DNA from: Anaerolinea sp.
GTDB taxonomy: Bacteria > Chloroflexota > Dehalococcoidia > Tepidiformales > Tepidiformaceae
Direction: 5' to 3'
NCBI GenBank assembly: GCA_013822275.1
Contig: PNKC01000020.1
Span: 1-48,480, forward strand
DNA length: 48,480 bases
Each line of letters starts with the position of its first letter. The stretch's first letter is position 1. Below are positions 24,200 through 32,587 of this stretch, one piece after another. The translations under genes were made by a program, and so were the position numbers. The notes under the pieces were generated by a model that did not search any database, was not told the DNA's origin, and saw only the letters and a program-made list of their open reading frames with translations.

Positions 24200-25201
24200 T
24201 TACAGGTCCGCCGCGGGATTGACCGCCGGGGCGCGGCGAAGGGCGCCCAGGTTGAGGTTCAGAGACTCTCGCCCCAGGAGCAGGAAGCTCGCCCCAAGGA
24301 TGCTCACGGGCACCACGTTCACAAGGTGGGCGAGGATGGCGAAGCTGAGGGCGTGGCTCGGGCCCACACCGAACGGCGCCAGCGAGAGCGTCGCGGCCGC
24401 GTGAAAAACACCGATGTACCCCGGCGACGAGGGGATGAGCATGGCGAGGTTGGTTGTAAAAGTGAGGAGCACCGCCACCGTCACCGGCGCGTTGATGTTC
24501 AGCGAACGCATGAGCACGTAGTTGATCGCGAAGGCGCCACCCCAGGCCATCCACGACCAGCCCCAGATCCTGAGCACGTGCTGCCGCGAGAACAGTTGGC
24601 GCCAGCCTTCCCGGAACGACCGTGCTTCCGCGCGGATGCGTTCGTTTCCACCTATGAAGCGTTTCGTGGAGAGACGTTCGAGCAGCCCCGAAAGGGGCCG
24701 GCGGGCCAGGGCAAGCGCGACCACGACGACGAACAGCCCCGCGAGGGCGAACCAGGCTGCGTACAGCCACGGCCGGTACTGGTCCGGGATCGGCAGGAAC
24801 GGGCTCACGACGACGAAGCCGGCGATGAGCGTCACCGTATCGGTGACCCGCTCCGTCAGCAGGGACGAGAGCACATGACCGGAGCGCAGCCCTGGCTGCC
24901 TCGAGGCGAGCGCCACCCGCGCCACGTCGCCCAGCCTTGCGGGGAGGACGTTGTTGAGGAGGAAGCTGATGTGGAGGATGCGGTAGAGCCGCCGCGTGGT
25001 CACCTGCGCCTGTGTTGGCAGCAGCAGCCGCCAACGCGCCGTCTTCGCGGCGATCGACATCATGAGGAAGGTAACCGCAAGGACGATGAGCACCGGGTCG
25101 GCGGATTTCAGGGCGCTGATCGTCGCCGCCCGGTCGATAAGCCGGATCAGGAGCCCCACGCAGACGACGGTGATGACGAGCCCGATGAGGAAGCGGCGCA
25201 T
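24200..25201 (-). CDS. Lysylphosphatidylglycerol synthase-like integral membrane protein (UPF0104)
   Basis: A 333-residue polytopic membrane protein with about eight hydrophobic segments and the family hallmarks: ARWRLLLPTQAQVTTRRLYR, then SFLLNNVLPARLGDVARVAL, RVTDTVTLIAGF and IPSSPGYIGVFHAA. The flippase-like domain of MprF belongs to this family, but there is no synthase domain here, so a role in lipid or glycolipid handling is only likely. ATG 25201 is preferred because GGGAG is close upstream and the basic-hydrophobic start (MRRFLIGLVITVVCVGLLIR) is ideal for membrane insertion; an in-frame ATG at 25252 would add 17 residues. Divergent from a PAP2-like protein that may act on related lipids. 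Confidence 0.83.
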   Translation of the reverse strand: MRRFLIGLVITVVCVGLLIRLIDRAATISALKSADPVLIVLAVTFLMMSIAAKTARWRLLLPTQAQVTTRRLYRILHISFLLNNVLPARLGDVARVALASRQPGLRSGHVLSSLLTERVTDTVTLIAGFVVVSPFLPIPDQYRPWLYAAWFALAGLFVVVVALALARRPLSGLLERLSTKRFIGGNERIRAEARSFREGWRQLFSRQHVLRIWGWSWMAWGGAFAINYVLMRSLNINAPVTVAVLLTFTTNLAMLIPSSPGYIGVFHAAATLSLAPFGVGPSHALSFAILAHLVNVVPVSILGASFLLLGRESLNLNLGALRRAPAVNPAADL

Positions 25202-25285
25202 TTCTCCCTGTGTGGTAGCCGCCCTGGCGCGGCACCCCTCTAAGGATGCCATACCGGGGCGCTTCCGTCAGCGGGCGATGGGCGA

Positions 25286-25291
25286 TACGAT
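25286..25291 (+). promoter_or_regulatory. -10-like box TACGAT before the PAP2-like gene
   Basis: TACGAT lies seven bases before ATG 25299. It supports this ATG over the many upstream in-frame codons, which overlap the divergent gene. Confidence 0.45.
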
Positions 25292-25298
25292 CGGGGGC

Positions 25299-26261
25299 AT
25301 GACTTCTCCATCCGCCGTCCTGGGCGGCGCCGCTGCCGAAACCGGGGTGGACGCCGTGGCGCTGACGCGAGGACAGCGGTTCGTGGCGATCGCGCTGGTC
25401 ACGCTCCAGGTGGGCCTCCTCCTGGCGATGGCGGCCACCGTCGCGACGCGTCTCTGGCAGGACCACATCTGGTTCGGGTTCGCGCTCGTTGGCGCTACCG
25501 TCGCGGTTTGGCTGCCGGAACTCGGGCGGGCACGCGCGCGCCGCTGGTGGTTCCTCTACGTCGCGGGCATTTTCGCCTACACGCTCCTTCGCGCTTACGC
25601 GGATGAAACGTTCGTCCCCATCCGGACGATGTACGTGATCCACATAGACCAGGCCATCTTCTTCGGCACGAACCCCGTCGTCTGGCTCCAGCAGCGTTTC
25701 TTTTCGCCAGACCGCGTTACGGCCCTGGATATCTTCACGGTCCAGGTGTACTGGTCGTTCTTTATCGCGCCCCACCTGGCCGGCGTGCTCATCTTCCTCT
25801 GGCGGCGGGACCTGTTCCCGCGCTATGCGCTGCTGGTGGTAGGCACGATGTATCTTGGGCTGGTGCTCTTTTTCGTGCTGCCGACCACGCCGCCCTGGCT
25901 GGCTTCGCAGGCCGGCTCACTACCCCAGGCGTTCCGGGTCATGGACTTCGTCGGTGGCCGCGTCAGCGCCGATTCTTACCAGGCCTTCTACGCTGCGCTC
26001 GGCGAACCGAACTCCGTCGCCGCGGTGCCCTCCATCCACATGGGCGTCACCTTCGCCATGTACCTCTGGGCGCGCGACCACTACCCCAGGCTGTCGCCGT
26101 GGCTGCTCGCGTATAGCGGCCTGATGGGTCTCAGCCTCATCTACCTGGCCGAGCATTACCTCGCGGACCTCGTCGTCGGCATGGCCTGCGCCATGTTCGC
26201 CTACTGGGCTACGAAGCGCCTGATGCCCGCGCAGTACGCACAACCAGCGCGCGCCGGCTGA
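25299..26261 (+). CDS. PAP2-superfamily membrane phosphatase / inositolphosphotransferase-like
   Basis: A 320-residue protein with about six to seven hydrophobic segments. Two motifs of the PAP2_3 (Aur1/Ipt1-like) type are seen near the C-terminus: AVPSIHMGVTFAMYLWARDH and YLAEHYLADLVVGMA, giving the His-His-Asp catalytic set. Such enzymes remove or transfer lipid-linked phosphate groups at the membrane surface. ATG 25299 is favoured by the TACGAT box; the open frame continues far upstream across the divergent gene and is not credible there. It may work on lipids together with its divergent neighbour; this is inference from position. Confidence 0.8.
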   Translation: MTSPSAVLGGAAAETGVDAVALTRGQRFVAIALVTLQVGLLLAMAATVATRLWQDHIWFGFALVGATVAVWLPELGRARARRWWFLYVAGIFAYTLLRAYADETFVPIRTMYVIHIDQAIFFGTNPVVWLQQRFFSPDRVTALDIFTVQVYWSFFIAPHLAGVLIFLWRRDLFPRYALLVVGTMYLGLVLFFVLPTTPPWLASQAGSLPQAFRVMDFVGGRVSADSYQAFYAALGEPNSVAAVPSIHMGVTFAMYLWARDHYPRLSPWLLAYSGLMGLSLIYLAEHYLADLVVGMACAMFAYWATKRLMPAQYAQPARAG

Positions 26262-26298
26262 TCGGGGGCCCCACGCGATCGAGCAACTCGGCCGCCGC

Positions 26299-27096
26299 TC
26301 AGGCCGCCTTCTGGTACATGCTTGCGCCGCTCGTTTTCAAGCCAAGGTCGCTCGATCGCATGATCATTTCGCTGCCCCCGATGAACAGCAGCCCGCCCGG
26401 CCGGAGGGCCCTGGAAAAGCCCTCGTAGATGTACTGCTTCGCTTCATCCGTGAAGTAGATGACGACGTTGCGGCAGAGGATGGCGTCCAGGTCCGCCGGG
26501 TAGGGGTCGCTCAGCAAGTCGTGCCTGCGAAACTGGATCCGCTTCTTCAACGATTCGGCTACCCTGTAGCTGCCGTTTTCCTGGATCATGTACTTCTTGA
26601 GAAGGTTTGGCGGGATCGACCGGACTTCGCCCGGGAGGTAGCCCGTGCCCTCACGCGCGCGCTGAAGGATCGGGACGTCCACGTCCGTGGCGATGATCTG
26701 GTGCGCCCCGCCCGGGTCCACTTCGTTCAGGATCATCGCCAGGGAGTACGGTTCGCACCCGAGCGAGCAGCCCGCGCTCCAGAACTTCAAGGTCTTGCGC
26801 TCCTTCAGCAGCCTCGGGATGAAGACGTTCTGGAGGTCAATGAAGCGCTCCGGTTGGCGGAAGAACTCGCTCACGTTGATCGTCAACGTGTCCCGCACGT
26901 CAGAGAGCAGCTGGCTGTCAGCGGCGATGGCCGTGGTGAAGGCCGCCCAATCGGCGATGCCCCGCCGGGTCATGACGCTCGCCAGGCGGCGCTTCATCTG
27001 CGGTTCTTTGTACTGGCCGAGCGGCACACCGATTGCCCGTTCAAGTGCCTTTCGAAATCCCGCCCACTTGGGGTCTTCTGCTCCAGGCGTGGTCAT
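26299..27096 (-). CDS. cheR: Chemotaxis protein methyltransferase CheR
   Basis: A 265-residue SAM-dependent methyltransferase that methylates Glu residues of chemoreceptors. N-terminal helical domain about 1-85 (QMKRRLASVMTRRGIADWAA, TINVSEFFRQPERF), then the catalytic Rossmann domain with KFWSAGCSLGCEPYSLAMIL and IIATDVDVPILQRAREG, and DAILCRNVVIYFTDEAKQYI near residue 200. ATG 27096 overlaps the cheB stop (ATGA) and has AGAGGGA five bases upstream, so it is preferred over ATG 27111. Last gene of the minus-strand che operon. No receptor gene lies nearby. Confidence 0.95.
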   Translation of the reverse strand: MTTPGAEDPKWAGFRKALERAIGVPLGQYKEPQMKRRLASVMTRRGIADWAAFTTAIAADSQLLSDVRDTLTINVSEFFRQPERFIDLQNVFIPRLLKERKTLKFWSAGCSLGCEPYSLAMILNEVDPGGAHQIIATDVDVPILQRAREGTGYLPGEVRSIPPNLLKKYMIQENGSYRVAESLKKRIQFRRHDLLSDPYPADLDAILCRNVVIYFTDEAKQYIYEGFSRALRPGGLLFIGGSEMIMRSSDLGLKTSGASMYQKAA

Positions 27097-28172
27097 CGCG
27101 TCCCTCTCCATCCAGGCAGCGCCCGCGCGAGGGCATCGGCGATGCGGTCCAGCGGGAGCTCCTGGGCGTGTTGTGTTTTTTCCCTGGCAACCCGTGGCAT
27201 CCCGTAGACAACGCTGGTCGCTTCGTCCTGCGTAATCACCCTGCCGCCGGCTCGCTCCACCTGGACGGCGCCGTCGGCGCCGTCCTTCCCCATCCCCGTG
27301 AGGATGGCGACGGCGACGTTCCCGCCGTACACCTCGGCGACCGAGTTGAGCGTGACGTCCACGCTCGGGCGGACCCCATGGACGGTCGGACCCTGCTCCA
27401 GCCGTACTCGCCTGTCTCGCGTCACCACCAGGTGGAAGTCCCCGGGCGCGATGAGCACGCGGCCCGGCCGGACCGGTTCACCATCCACTGCTTCGGCCAC
27501 GTTCAGTGGGGAGAGCGCATCAAGCCGCCGCGCGAGCGCGCCGGTGAACCCGGCGGGCATGTGTTGGACGATCAGCACGCCCGCGTTGAGGTCCGCCGGA
27601 AGATGCGGGACGACCTCCGTCAGCGCAGGCGGCCCGCCCGTGGATGACCCGATGACGACAAGTTGACTGGAAGGGCGTCCGCCAGCCAGCACTGGCGGTG
27701 ACGCTGGCCGCGGCAGGGCAACCAGAGGAGAAGGCCGCGCCCGCCGCACGTTGGCGAAGCTGGCGCGTTGAATCGCCTCCGCCAGTCTCTCGCCAACGTT
27801 GGCGAGGTCGTGGCTGAGCCCGCTCGGCTTGGCGATCGCTTCGACAGCGCCCGCCTCCAGGGCCCGCATGGTGGTGTCGGCCCCGGCAGAGGTCAACGTA
27901 CTCACCATGACGATGGGCGTGGGGACGGTCCGCATGATCTCGCCGACCGCGGCCACGCCATCCATTTTCGGCATCTCCACGTCCATGGTGATGACGTCCG
28001 GGCGGAGTTCCAGGGCTCGTTTGATGCCTTCCAGACCGTCGCCGGCTGTACCCGCGACGGTAACGCCGGGCATCTGTTCGATGAGCCGTTCCATGGCGCG
28101 CCGCATGAACGCGGAGTCATCGACGATCAGGACGCGAATCTCGCGCCTGGCGGCAGGGGCAGGGTACGCCAT
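27093..28172 (-). CDS. cheB: Chemotaxis response regulator / protein-glutamate methylesterase CheB
   Basis: A 359-residue two-domain enzyme that removes receptor methyl groups. Receiver domain about 12-130 with the acidic pair in LIVDDSAF and phosphoacceptor Asp64 in TMDVEMPKMDG. Catalytic methylesterase domain about 165-355 with Ser in VVIGSSTGGPPAL, His in VQHMPAGFTG and Asp in LTGMGKDGADG. ATG 28172 has GAGGAG six bases upstream. It follows cheY by ten bases and overlaps cheR by four. Complete and of normal length. Confidence 0.96.
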   Translation of the reverse strand: MAYPAPAARREIRVLIVDDSAFMRRAMERLIEQMPGVTVAGTAGDGLEGIKRALELRPDVITMDVEMPKMDGVAAVGEIMRTVPTPIVMVSTLTSAGADTTMRALEAGAVEAIAKPSGLSHDLANVGERLAEAIQRASFANVRRARPSPLVALPRPASPPVLAGGRPSSQLVVIGSSTGGPPALTEVVPHLPADLNAGVLIVQHMPAGFTGALARRLDALSPLNVAEAVDGEPVRPGRVLIAPGDFHLVVTRDRRVRLEQGPTVHGVRPSVDVTLNSVAEVYGGNVAVAILTGMGKDGADGAVQVERAGGRVITQDEATSVVYGMPRVAREKTQHAQELPLDRIADALARALPGWRGTR

Positions 28173-28182
28173 TGGATACTCC

Positions 28183-28539
28183 TCAGGCGCAGAGCTTGCT
28201 GACGGCCGCGAGGACGCGGTCACCTTCGCAGGGCTTCACGAGGAAGTCCTTGGCGCCGCTTTTCACGGCTTCCAGGACAATCTGCTGCTGTCCGAGGGCG
28301 GTGACCATGGCGACGCGGGCAGTTGCGTCCATCGCCTTGATCTCCTTGAGAGCCGTAAGGCCGTCCATCTCCGGCATCGTGATGTCCATCAACACCGCGT
28401 CGGGCCTGTTCGCCCGGTATTTCTCAACAGCGTCCAGCCCGTTTTCGGCCTGGATTACGTCGTAACCAGCTTCGGAAAGGATCTTGGACATCCGCATCCG
28501 CATAAACGCAGCGTCATCGACCACCAGAATCGTTGCCAT
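28183..28539 (-). CDS. cheY: Chemotaxis response regulator CheY
   Basis: A 118-residue single-domain receiver, the diffusible signal between CheA and its output target. Acidic pair Asp8-Asp9 in LVVDDAAF, phosphoacceptor Asp52 in LMDITMPEMDG, Thr in VTALG and Lys in LVKPCEGD are all present. AGGAGG lies five bases before ATG 28539. It sits between cheD and cheB. Its likely partners in the window are the CheY-binding segment of FliM and the phosphatases CheC and CheX. Confidence 0.95.
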   Translation of the reverse strand: MATILVVDDAAFMRMRMSKILSEAGYDVIQAENGLDAVEKYRANRPDAVLMDITMPEMDGLTALKEIKAMDATARVAMVTALGQQQIVLEAVKSGAKDFLVKPCEGDRVLAAVSKLCA

Positions 28540-28548
28540 CAAGGCCTC

Positions 28549-29055
28549 CTACAGTTCGTTGGCCGGTGAAGCCGCGGTACGGACAAACGCCTTACCACTG
28601 CCGACATGGACTTCGAGTGTGCGACCGCGCACTCCCCCAATGTCGGCGGCAGCAGGAGTCAACCCGTGCCGTTTCAACCGTTCTCTGATTGCTTCGGCAT
28701 TGCGTTCGCCGATCTTGAACTTTTCCGCGTTCGCGGCGCCCAGGACCGCGGCCCCCCCGGCGATCTTCACGGTCAGGCGGCGCGGTGCGGCGCCAAGCTC
28801 AACAAAGCGCTTGACGAGCGCGTCGATCCCCGTGTCCGCGAACCGCGCCGGCTCGCGGCTGTCCGGGACTTTCCCCATCGATGCCGGAAGAAGGACATGC
28901 ACAAGCCCTGCGGCGCGGATCTGGGCGTCATAGAAGCAGACACCGATGCATGAGCCGAGACCATAGGCGACGAGGATCTCGTTCACATCCTTGCTCACGG
29001 CGATCTGGCCGATGCCAACCGACACGCGGCGCGCTTCCATTGCTGGAGACGTCAT
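28549..29055 (-). CDS. cheD: Chemoreceptor glutamine deamidase CheD
   Basis: A 168-residue enzyme that deamidates Gln residues of chemoreceptors and also binds CheC to modulate CheY-P dephosphorylation. The catalytic Cys36 is in YGLGSCIGVCFYD and His53 in LVHVLLP; KIAGGAAVL and the C-terminal DIGGVRGRTLEVHVGSG are family segments. ATG 29055 overlaps the stop of cheC (ATGA), the typical cheC-cheD pairing. Complete. Confidence 0.95.
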   Translation of the reverse strand: MTSPAMEARRVSVGIGQIAVSKDVNEILVAYGLGSCIGVCFYDAQIRAAGLVHVLLPASMGKVPDSREPARFADTGIDALVKRFVELGAAPRRLTVKIAGGAAVLGAANAEKFKIGERNAEAIRERLKRHGLTPAAADIGGVRGRTLEVHVGSGKAFVRTAASPANEL

Positions 29056-29651
29056 GCCGCCATCGCCCGCAGCCGATCGAGGCAGACCGGGTCCGGGGCG
29101 ATGATCAGGAGCCCGGCGGTACGCCCCGTTTGGTCTTCGAAGACCGTATCGATCATCGCCACGTCGCCGCCCTGCGAGAGCACTTCCGCGTAGACCGATT
29201 GCACCAGGGCAATCGCCATGTCATTGATAATCGTGGGCGGGCTGGGGTGAAGGATGAGGTTCACACGGTCGGCAAGGGCGTTCACGAACGCGGAGCCGAC
29301 GATGTTTCCGAGCTCGCCGATGGCGGACTGCGCGAGTTCGTCTGGCTCCGTTGTGGTGCCAGTTGGCTGCCCGCACATCAGATCCACGCATTCGAGCGCG
29401 CGGGCTACCGGGAAGATGAGCATGACATGCCCCGTAATGTCGCCGCTGATGCCCAGGTAGGCGCCGAGGACGACACTTTCCTCGCCGCCGACGGCGTCGC
29501 AGGCGTCCGCCTTCGTCCCCATCCGGACGCTTGGGACGTGGATCGCGATCTCCTGCCCCATGAGGCCACTGAGGCCGCGTCCGGCGCGGATGGCGCCATC
29601 CCGGGCGACTGCCGTGAGCGTGATGACGAGTGGGTCCGCGGTTGCCTGCAT
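29052..29651 (-). CDS. cheC: CheY-P phosphatase CheC
   Basis: A 199-residue member of the CheC/CheX/FliY phosphatase family. The active-site helix pattern Glu-x3-Glu-x2-Asn is partly seen as LAQSAIGELGNIVGSAFVNAL (about 105-125), with a second, weaker helix DMAIALVQSVYAEVLSQ later. It should dephosphorylate CheY-P and interact with CheD, which is encoded immediately after it with overlapping codons. Length fits CheC (about 200 residues) rather than CheX. The second active site lacks the clear Glu-Asn pair, so perhaps only one site is active; that reading is tentative. Confidence 0.9.
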   Translation of the reverse strand: MQATADPLVITLTAVARDGAIRAGRGLSGLMGQEIAIHVPSVRMGTKADACDAVGGEESVVLGAYLGISGDITGHVMLIFPVARALECVDLMCGQPTGTTTEPDELAQSAIGELGNIVGSAFVNALADRVNLILHPSPPTIINDMAIALVQSVYAEVLSQGGDVAMIDTVFEDQTGRTAGLLIIAPDPVCLDRLRAMAA

Positions 29652-29689
29652 GGAGTGTCCTTCCCTTCTCGTGAGCGCGAGGCCCCGGC

Positions 29690-31801
29690 TCAGGCCGTGG
29701 CGGCGAGCTGAGCCTGTTCGGTTACCAGGCTGGCTGTATCGACGATCAGGCCGAGCGTGCCGTCGCCAAGAATGGTCGCCCCGGTGAGTCCCCGCCGGTT
29801 TCCAACCAGGTCCCCTAACGATTTGACGACAACATCCTGCTCGCCCAATAGCCGGTCCACGACAAACGCCACCTGGCGTTCGCCATGTTTGGCCGCAACC
29901 ACGAACTTGCTGGCGGAAAGCCTCCGCGGGCGGGTATCACCCAGGGCGTTCGCCAGGTCCGCCATCGGCAGCAGCCGTCCGCGGAGCCGGAGCGTGCGCT
30001 GGCCACTCACCGAATGGATATCGGCGTCGTGTTCAGCCAGGGCCTCCGTTACGGAGACCAGGGGGATGGCGTAGACCGTGTCGTTCGCCATCACCATCAG
30101 CGCCTTGGTCGTCGCCAGCGTCAGCGGCAGTTGAATGATGACTTCGCTGCCCTGGCCCCGGGTGCTTTTCAACGTGATCTGCCCGTTCAGGCGCTCGATG
30201 TTGGTGCGCACGATGTCCATCCCCACACCGCGCCCGGAGACATCCGAAAGTGTCTTCGCCGTGGAGAGCCCCGGGAAGAACACGTACTGGAGGACCTGGT
30301 CGTCCGTCGCGTTTTCGGCCGCCTCGCGGGGCAACAGGCCCTTCTCCACCACCTTCTGGCGCAGCGTCGCCGTATCGATGCCTCTCCCATCGTCCTTCAC
30401 GGAGAGGTAGATGTAGGTCTCCTGGTTCCAGGCCGTCACAGAGACGACCCCCGTTTCGGGCTTCCCGAGGGCGCGCCGCTCTTCCGGCGTTTCGATGCCG
30501 TGGTCGACAGCGTTGCGGAGGATGTGGACGAGCGGGTCCGAGATCTCTTCAATCACCGAGCGGTCGAGTTCCGTCTCTTCGCCGGCCGTGATCAGGTCCA
30601 CCTTTTTGCCGCACTTCGCGGCAACGTCGCGCACGAGCCGCGGCAGCCGCGTCAGTACCGAGCGCACCGGGAGCATGCGGCTGCGCATGATCTCCTCCTG
30701 GAGCTCGTCCGTGACGCGCGCAAGGTGAGAGGTGGTCTCTTCGAAGTTCTCCGTCAGCTCCGTGAGGTTGGCGGACTTCAGCAAGCCCGTGAGCTGCTCC
30801 CGGATCTGCTGGAGGCGTGTCCGGTCGATGACGAGTTCGCCCACCAGGTTCATCAGCCCGTCAAGCCGCTCGACATCAATGCGGACAGACGGCGAGGCGG
30901 CCTTCTTGCCGGGTTTGGCACCCTCGCCAACGCCCGCGCCCGCGGCCTCCGCGGTGTCTTCGACCACGGACAGCTTCGGCCGTTCCTTTGGTGCAACCTG
31001 CATGGCGGACGGGTCGCCGTCCGCCAGGTCATCCGTCCCCAGGTGGCGAATAGTGGACGTCATGTCGGATACGCTCTCGAGCGCGGCTGCAAACTGCTCG
31101 TCGCCGCGGGTAGTGGCGATGAGGGCAGCGAAGGCGAACTCGCCGGCGCCAGCTTCGATGGAGCCGCGGTCCGGCCACGACGCGTGGACCGTTCCCAGTT
31201 CATCCAACTCCTGGAGCGCCTGGTAACAGCGGATCGAGGGGAGCTGGCAATCCGTCGAGATCGTCATCTCCACCAGGAGGAGGGCGCGGCCGTGGTTCAG
31301 GTCGTCCCTGGCGGCGCTGATCGTGTCCGCGGGGAGGTCGTACTGGAATCTGGCGGGAACGGCGCCCGGCCTCGGTGAGGGGTATTCATCGGGATCGCCC
31401 GCCGCGAGGATGGCGTGGAGGTCCGCTTCGAGGGGCGCGGTTTCGACGCCGGAATCGACCCGTGTCGTTACCTCCCCGGCGAGGACGCGGAGCGCATCAA
31501 GGGCCGCGAGGAGCGCATCAATCATCTCGGAAGTGGCCCGCTTCTTGCCCTGGCGGACCGCGTCAAGCACTGTTTCCATGGCGTGAGTGAGGCTCGCCAT
31601 CTTCTTATGGCCGATCGTTGCGGAGGAGCCTTTGAGCGTGTGCGCGGCGCGGAAGATCTGCTGGACCAGATCCGGGTGGGGTTCCCCTTCAAGCTGCACG
31701 AGGCTCGTATCGAGAAGCTCAAGCTGTTCGTCCGCCTCCTCGCAAAACAGCTTGAGGTCCTCGTCATCCAGGTCGAACTGAAGGCGTTGTCCCTTGGCCA
31801 T
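29690..31801 (-). CDS. cheA: Chemotaxis histidine kinase CheA
   Basis: A 703-residue kinase that phosphorylates CheY and CheB. P1 (Hpt) about 8-110 with phosphorylated His54 in RAAHTLKGSSATIG; a P2-like region about 150-260 (ISTDCQLPSIRCYQALQEL); dimerisation helices from about 300 (VERLDGLMNLVGELVIDRTR); ATPase domain with the N box HILRNAVDHGIETP, G1 DDGRGID and G2 GRGVGMDIVRTNIERLNG; a CheW-like P5 domain to the end. GAGGAG lies about ten bases before ATG 31801. It is 66 bases downstream of cheW and 38 before cheC in one operon. Confidence 0.96.
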   Translation of the reverse strand: MAKGQRLQFDLDDEDLKLFCEEADEQLELLDTSLVQLEGEPHPDLVQQIFRAAHTLKGSSATIGHKKMASLTHAMETVLDAVRQGKKRATSEMIDALLAALDALRVLAGEVTTRVDSGVETAPLEADLHAILAAGDPDEYPSPRPGAVPARFQYDLPADTISAARDDLNHGRALLLVEMTISTDCQLPSIRCYQALQELDELGTVHASWPDRGSIEAGAGEFAFAALIATTRGDEQFAAALESVSDMTSTIRHLGTDDLADGDPSAMQVAPKERPKLSVVEDTAEAAGAGVGEGAKPGKKAASPSVRIDVERLDGLMNLVGELVIDRTRLQQIREQLTGLLKSANLTELTENFEETTSHLARVTDELQEEIMRSRMLPVRSVLTRLPRLVRDVAAKCGKKVDLITAGEETELDRSVIEEISDPLVHILRNAVDHGIETPEERRALGKPETGVVSVTAWNQETYIYLSVKDDGRGIDTATLRQKVVEKGLLPREAAENATDDQVLQYVFFPGLSTAKTLSDVSGRGVGMDIVRTNIERLNGQITLKSTRGQGSEVIIQLPLTLATTKALMVMANDTVYAIPLVSVTEALAEHDADIHSVSGQRTLRLRGRLLPMADLANALGDTRPRRLSASKFVVAAKHGERQVAFVVDRLLGEQDVVVKSLGDLVGNRRGLTGATILGDGTLGLIVDTASLVTEQAQLAATA

Positions 31802-31867
31802 GCCCGGTGAGCTCCTCGCTTCGAAGTTGGTGGCGTCGATGCCGGTCGTTCGAATGTCGATCAGCGC

Positions 31868-32368
31868 TCAGGCAGCTGCCGCGGCGAGTTCCTCGGCGAC
31901 GGTGTTCCCCTCGGAGGGGAGCACCCCCTCCAGGTCCATGAGGGAGACGAGGCGCTCGTCCAGCTTCGCGATGCCGCGGAGGAAGGTGTTTTCCGGGGCG
32001 GCAACCATACTGCTCGGTAATTCCACCTGGTCGGCGGGGATGCGCATCACTTCGGAAACCGCATCGACAATCAATCCGACCATCCCGGACTTGCTCCCGA
32101 CGACCACGATGCGGGTCTCAGGCGTGGGATCATTGGCGGTCACGCCGCAGCGCCGGCGCAGGTCGATGACGGGCACAACGCGTCCGCGGAGGTTGGTGAT
32201 CCCTTCCACCCACGGGTCGGACCCCGGGATCGCGGTGATCGTCTGCAGGCGTACGATCTCCTGGACGGACTGGATGTCGAGCGCGTAGTACTCCTGGGCC
32301 AGGCGGAACACAACAACGTGCTCTTCCCCGCCGGCGGCAGATTCGGTGTCGGTTGGCCGTGTGGCCAT
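31868..32368 (-). CDS. cheW: Chemotaxis adaptor CheW
   Basis: A 166-residue adaptor linking receptors to CheA. It has the CheW fold signatures YYALDIQSVQEIVRLQTITA, then GITNLRGRVVPVIDLRRR and GLIVDAVSEVMRIPADQVE. ATG 32368 is chosen because AGGAGG lies six bases upstream; upstream in-frame codons lack a ribosome binding site. First gene of the minus-strand che operon and divergent from fliM, with about 220 bases between. That region carries the inverted pair AACGCC/GGCGTT (32454-32471), a possible operator or hairpin. Confidence 0.94.
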   Translation of the reverse strand: MATRPTDTESAAGGEEHVVVFRLAQEYYALDIQSVQEIVRLQTITAIPGSDPWVEGITNLRGRVVPVIDLRRRCGVTANDPTPETRIVVVGSKSGMVGLIVDAVSEVMRIPADQVELPSSMVAAPENTFLRGIAKLDERLVSLMDLEGVLPSEGNTVAEELAAAAA

Positions 32369-32453
32369 GAGCATCCTCCTCGCTCCCCCGGCACGGAGGG
32401 CCGGGAGCTGTACGAAGAAGCTACCAGCGGCGGAGGGTGACCAGTCATTGGGC

Positions 32454-32471
32454 AACGCCCGATTTGGCGTT
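32454..32471. promoter_or_regulatory. Inverted repeat in the cheW-fliM divergent control region
   Basis: AACGCC (32454-32459) and GGCGTT (32466-32471) flank the loop CGATTT between the divergent che operon and fliM. A TAGCTT box read leftwards near 32424 could serve cheW, but I see no -35 that fits well. Operator or hairpin function is a guess from position. Confidence 0.3.
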
Positions 32472-32587
32472 CGGGAACACCCTCATGCCTTCGCTGGATT
32501 GAGGGAGAGCGCGCGCCGGGCATAGGGAACACGCCCATAGGCTGGCGATGGCTGGCGAAAGAGACTGTTGGCACCACGGAGGTGTCG

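Noticed and set aside
32454-32471. Terminator between cheW and fliM
   Set aside because: The two genes diverge, so no terminator is expected there; the inverted repeat is listed as a possible control site instead.
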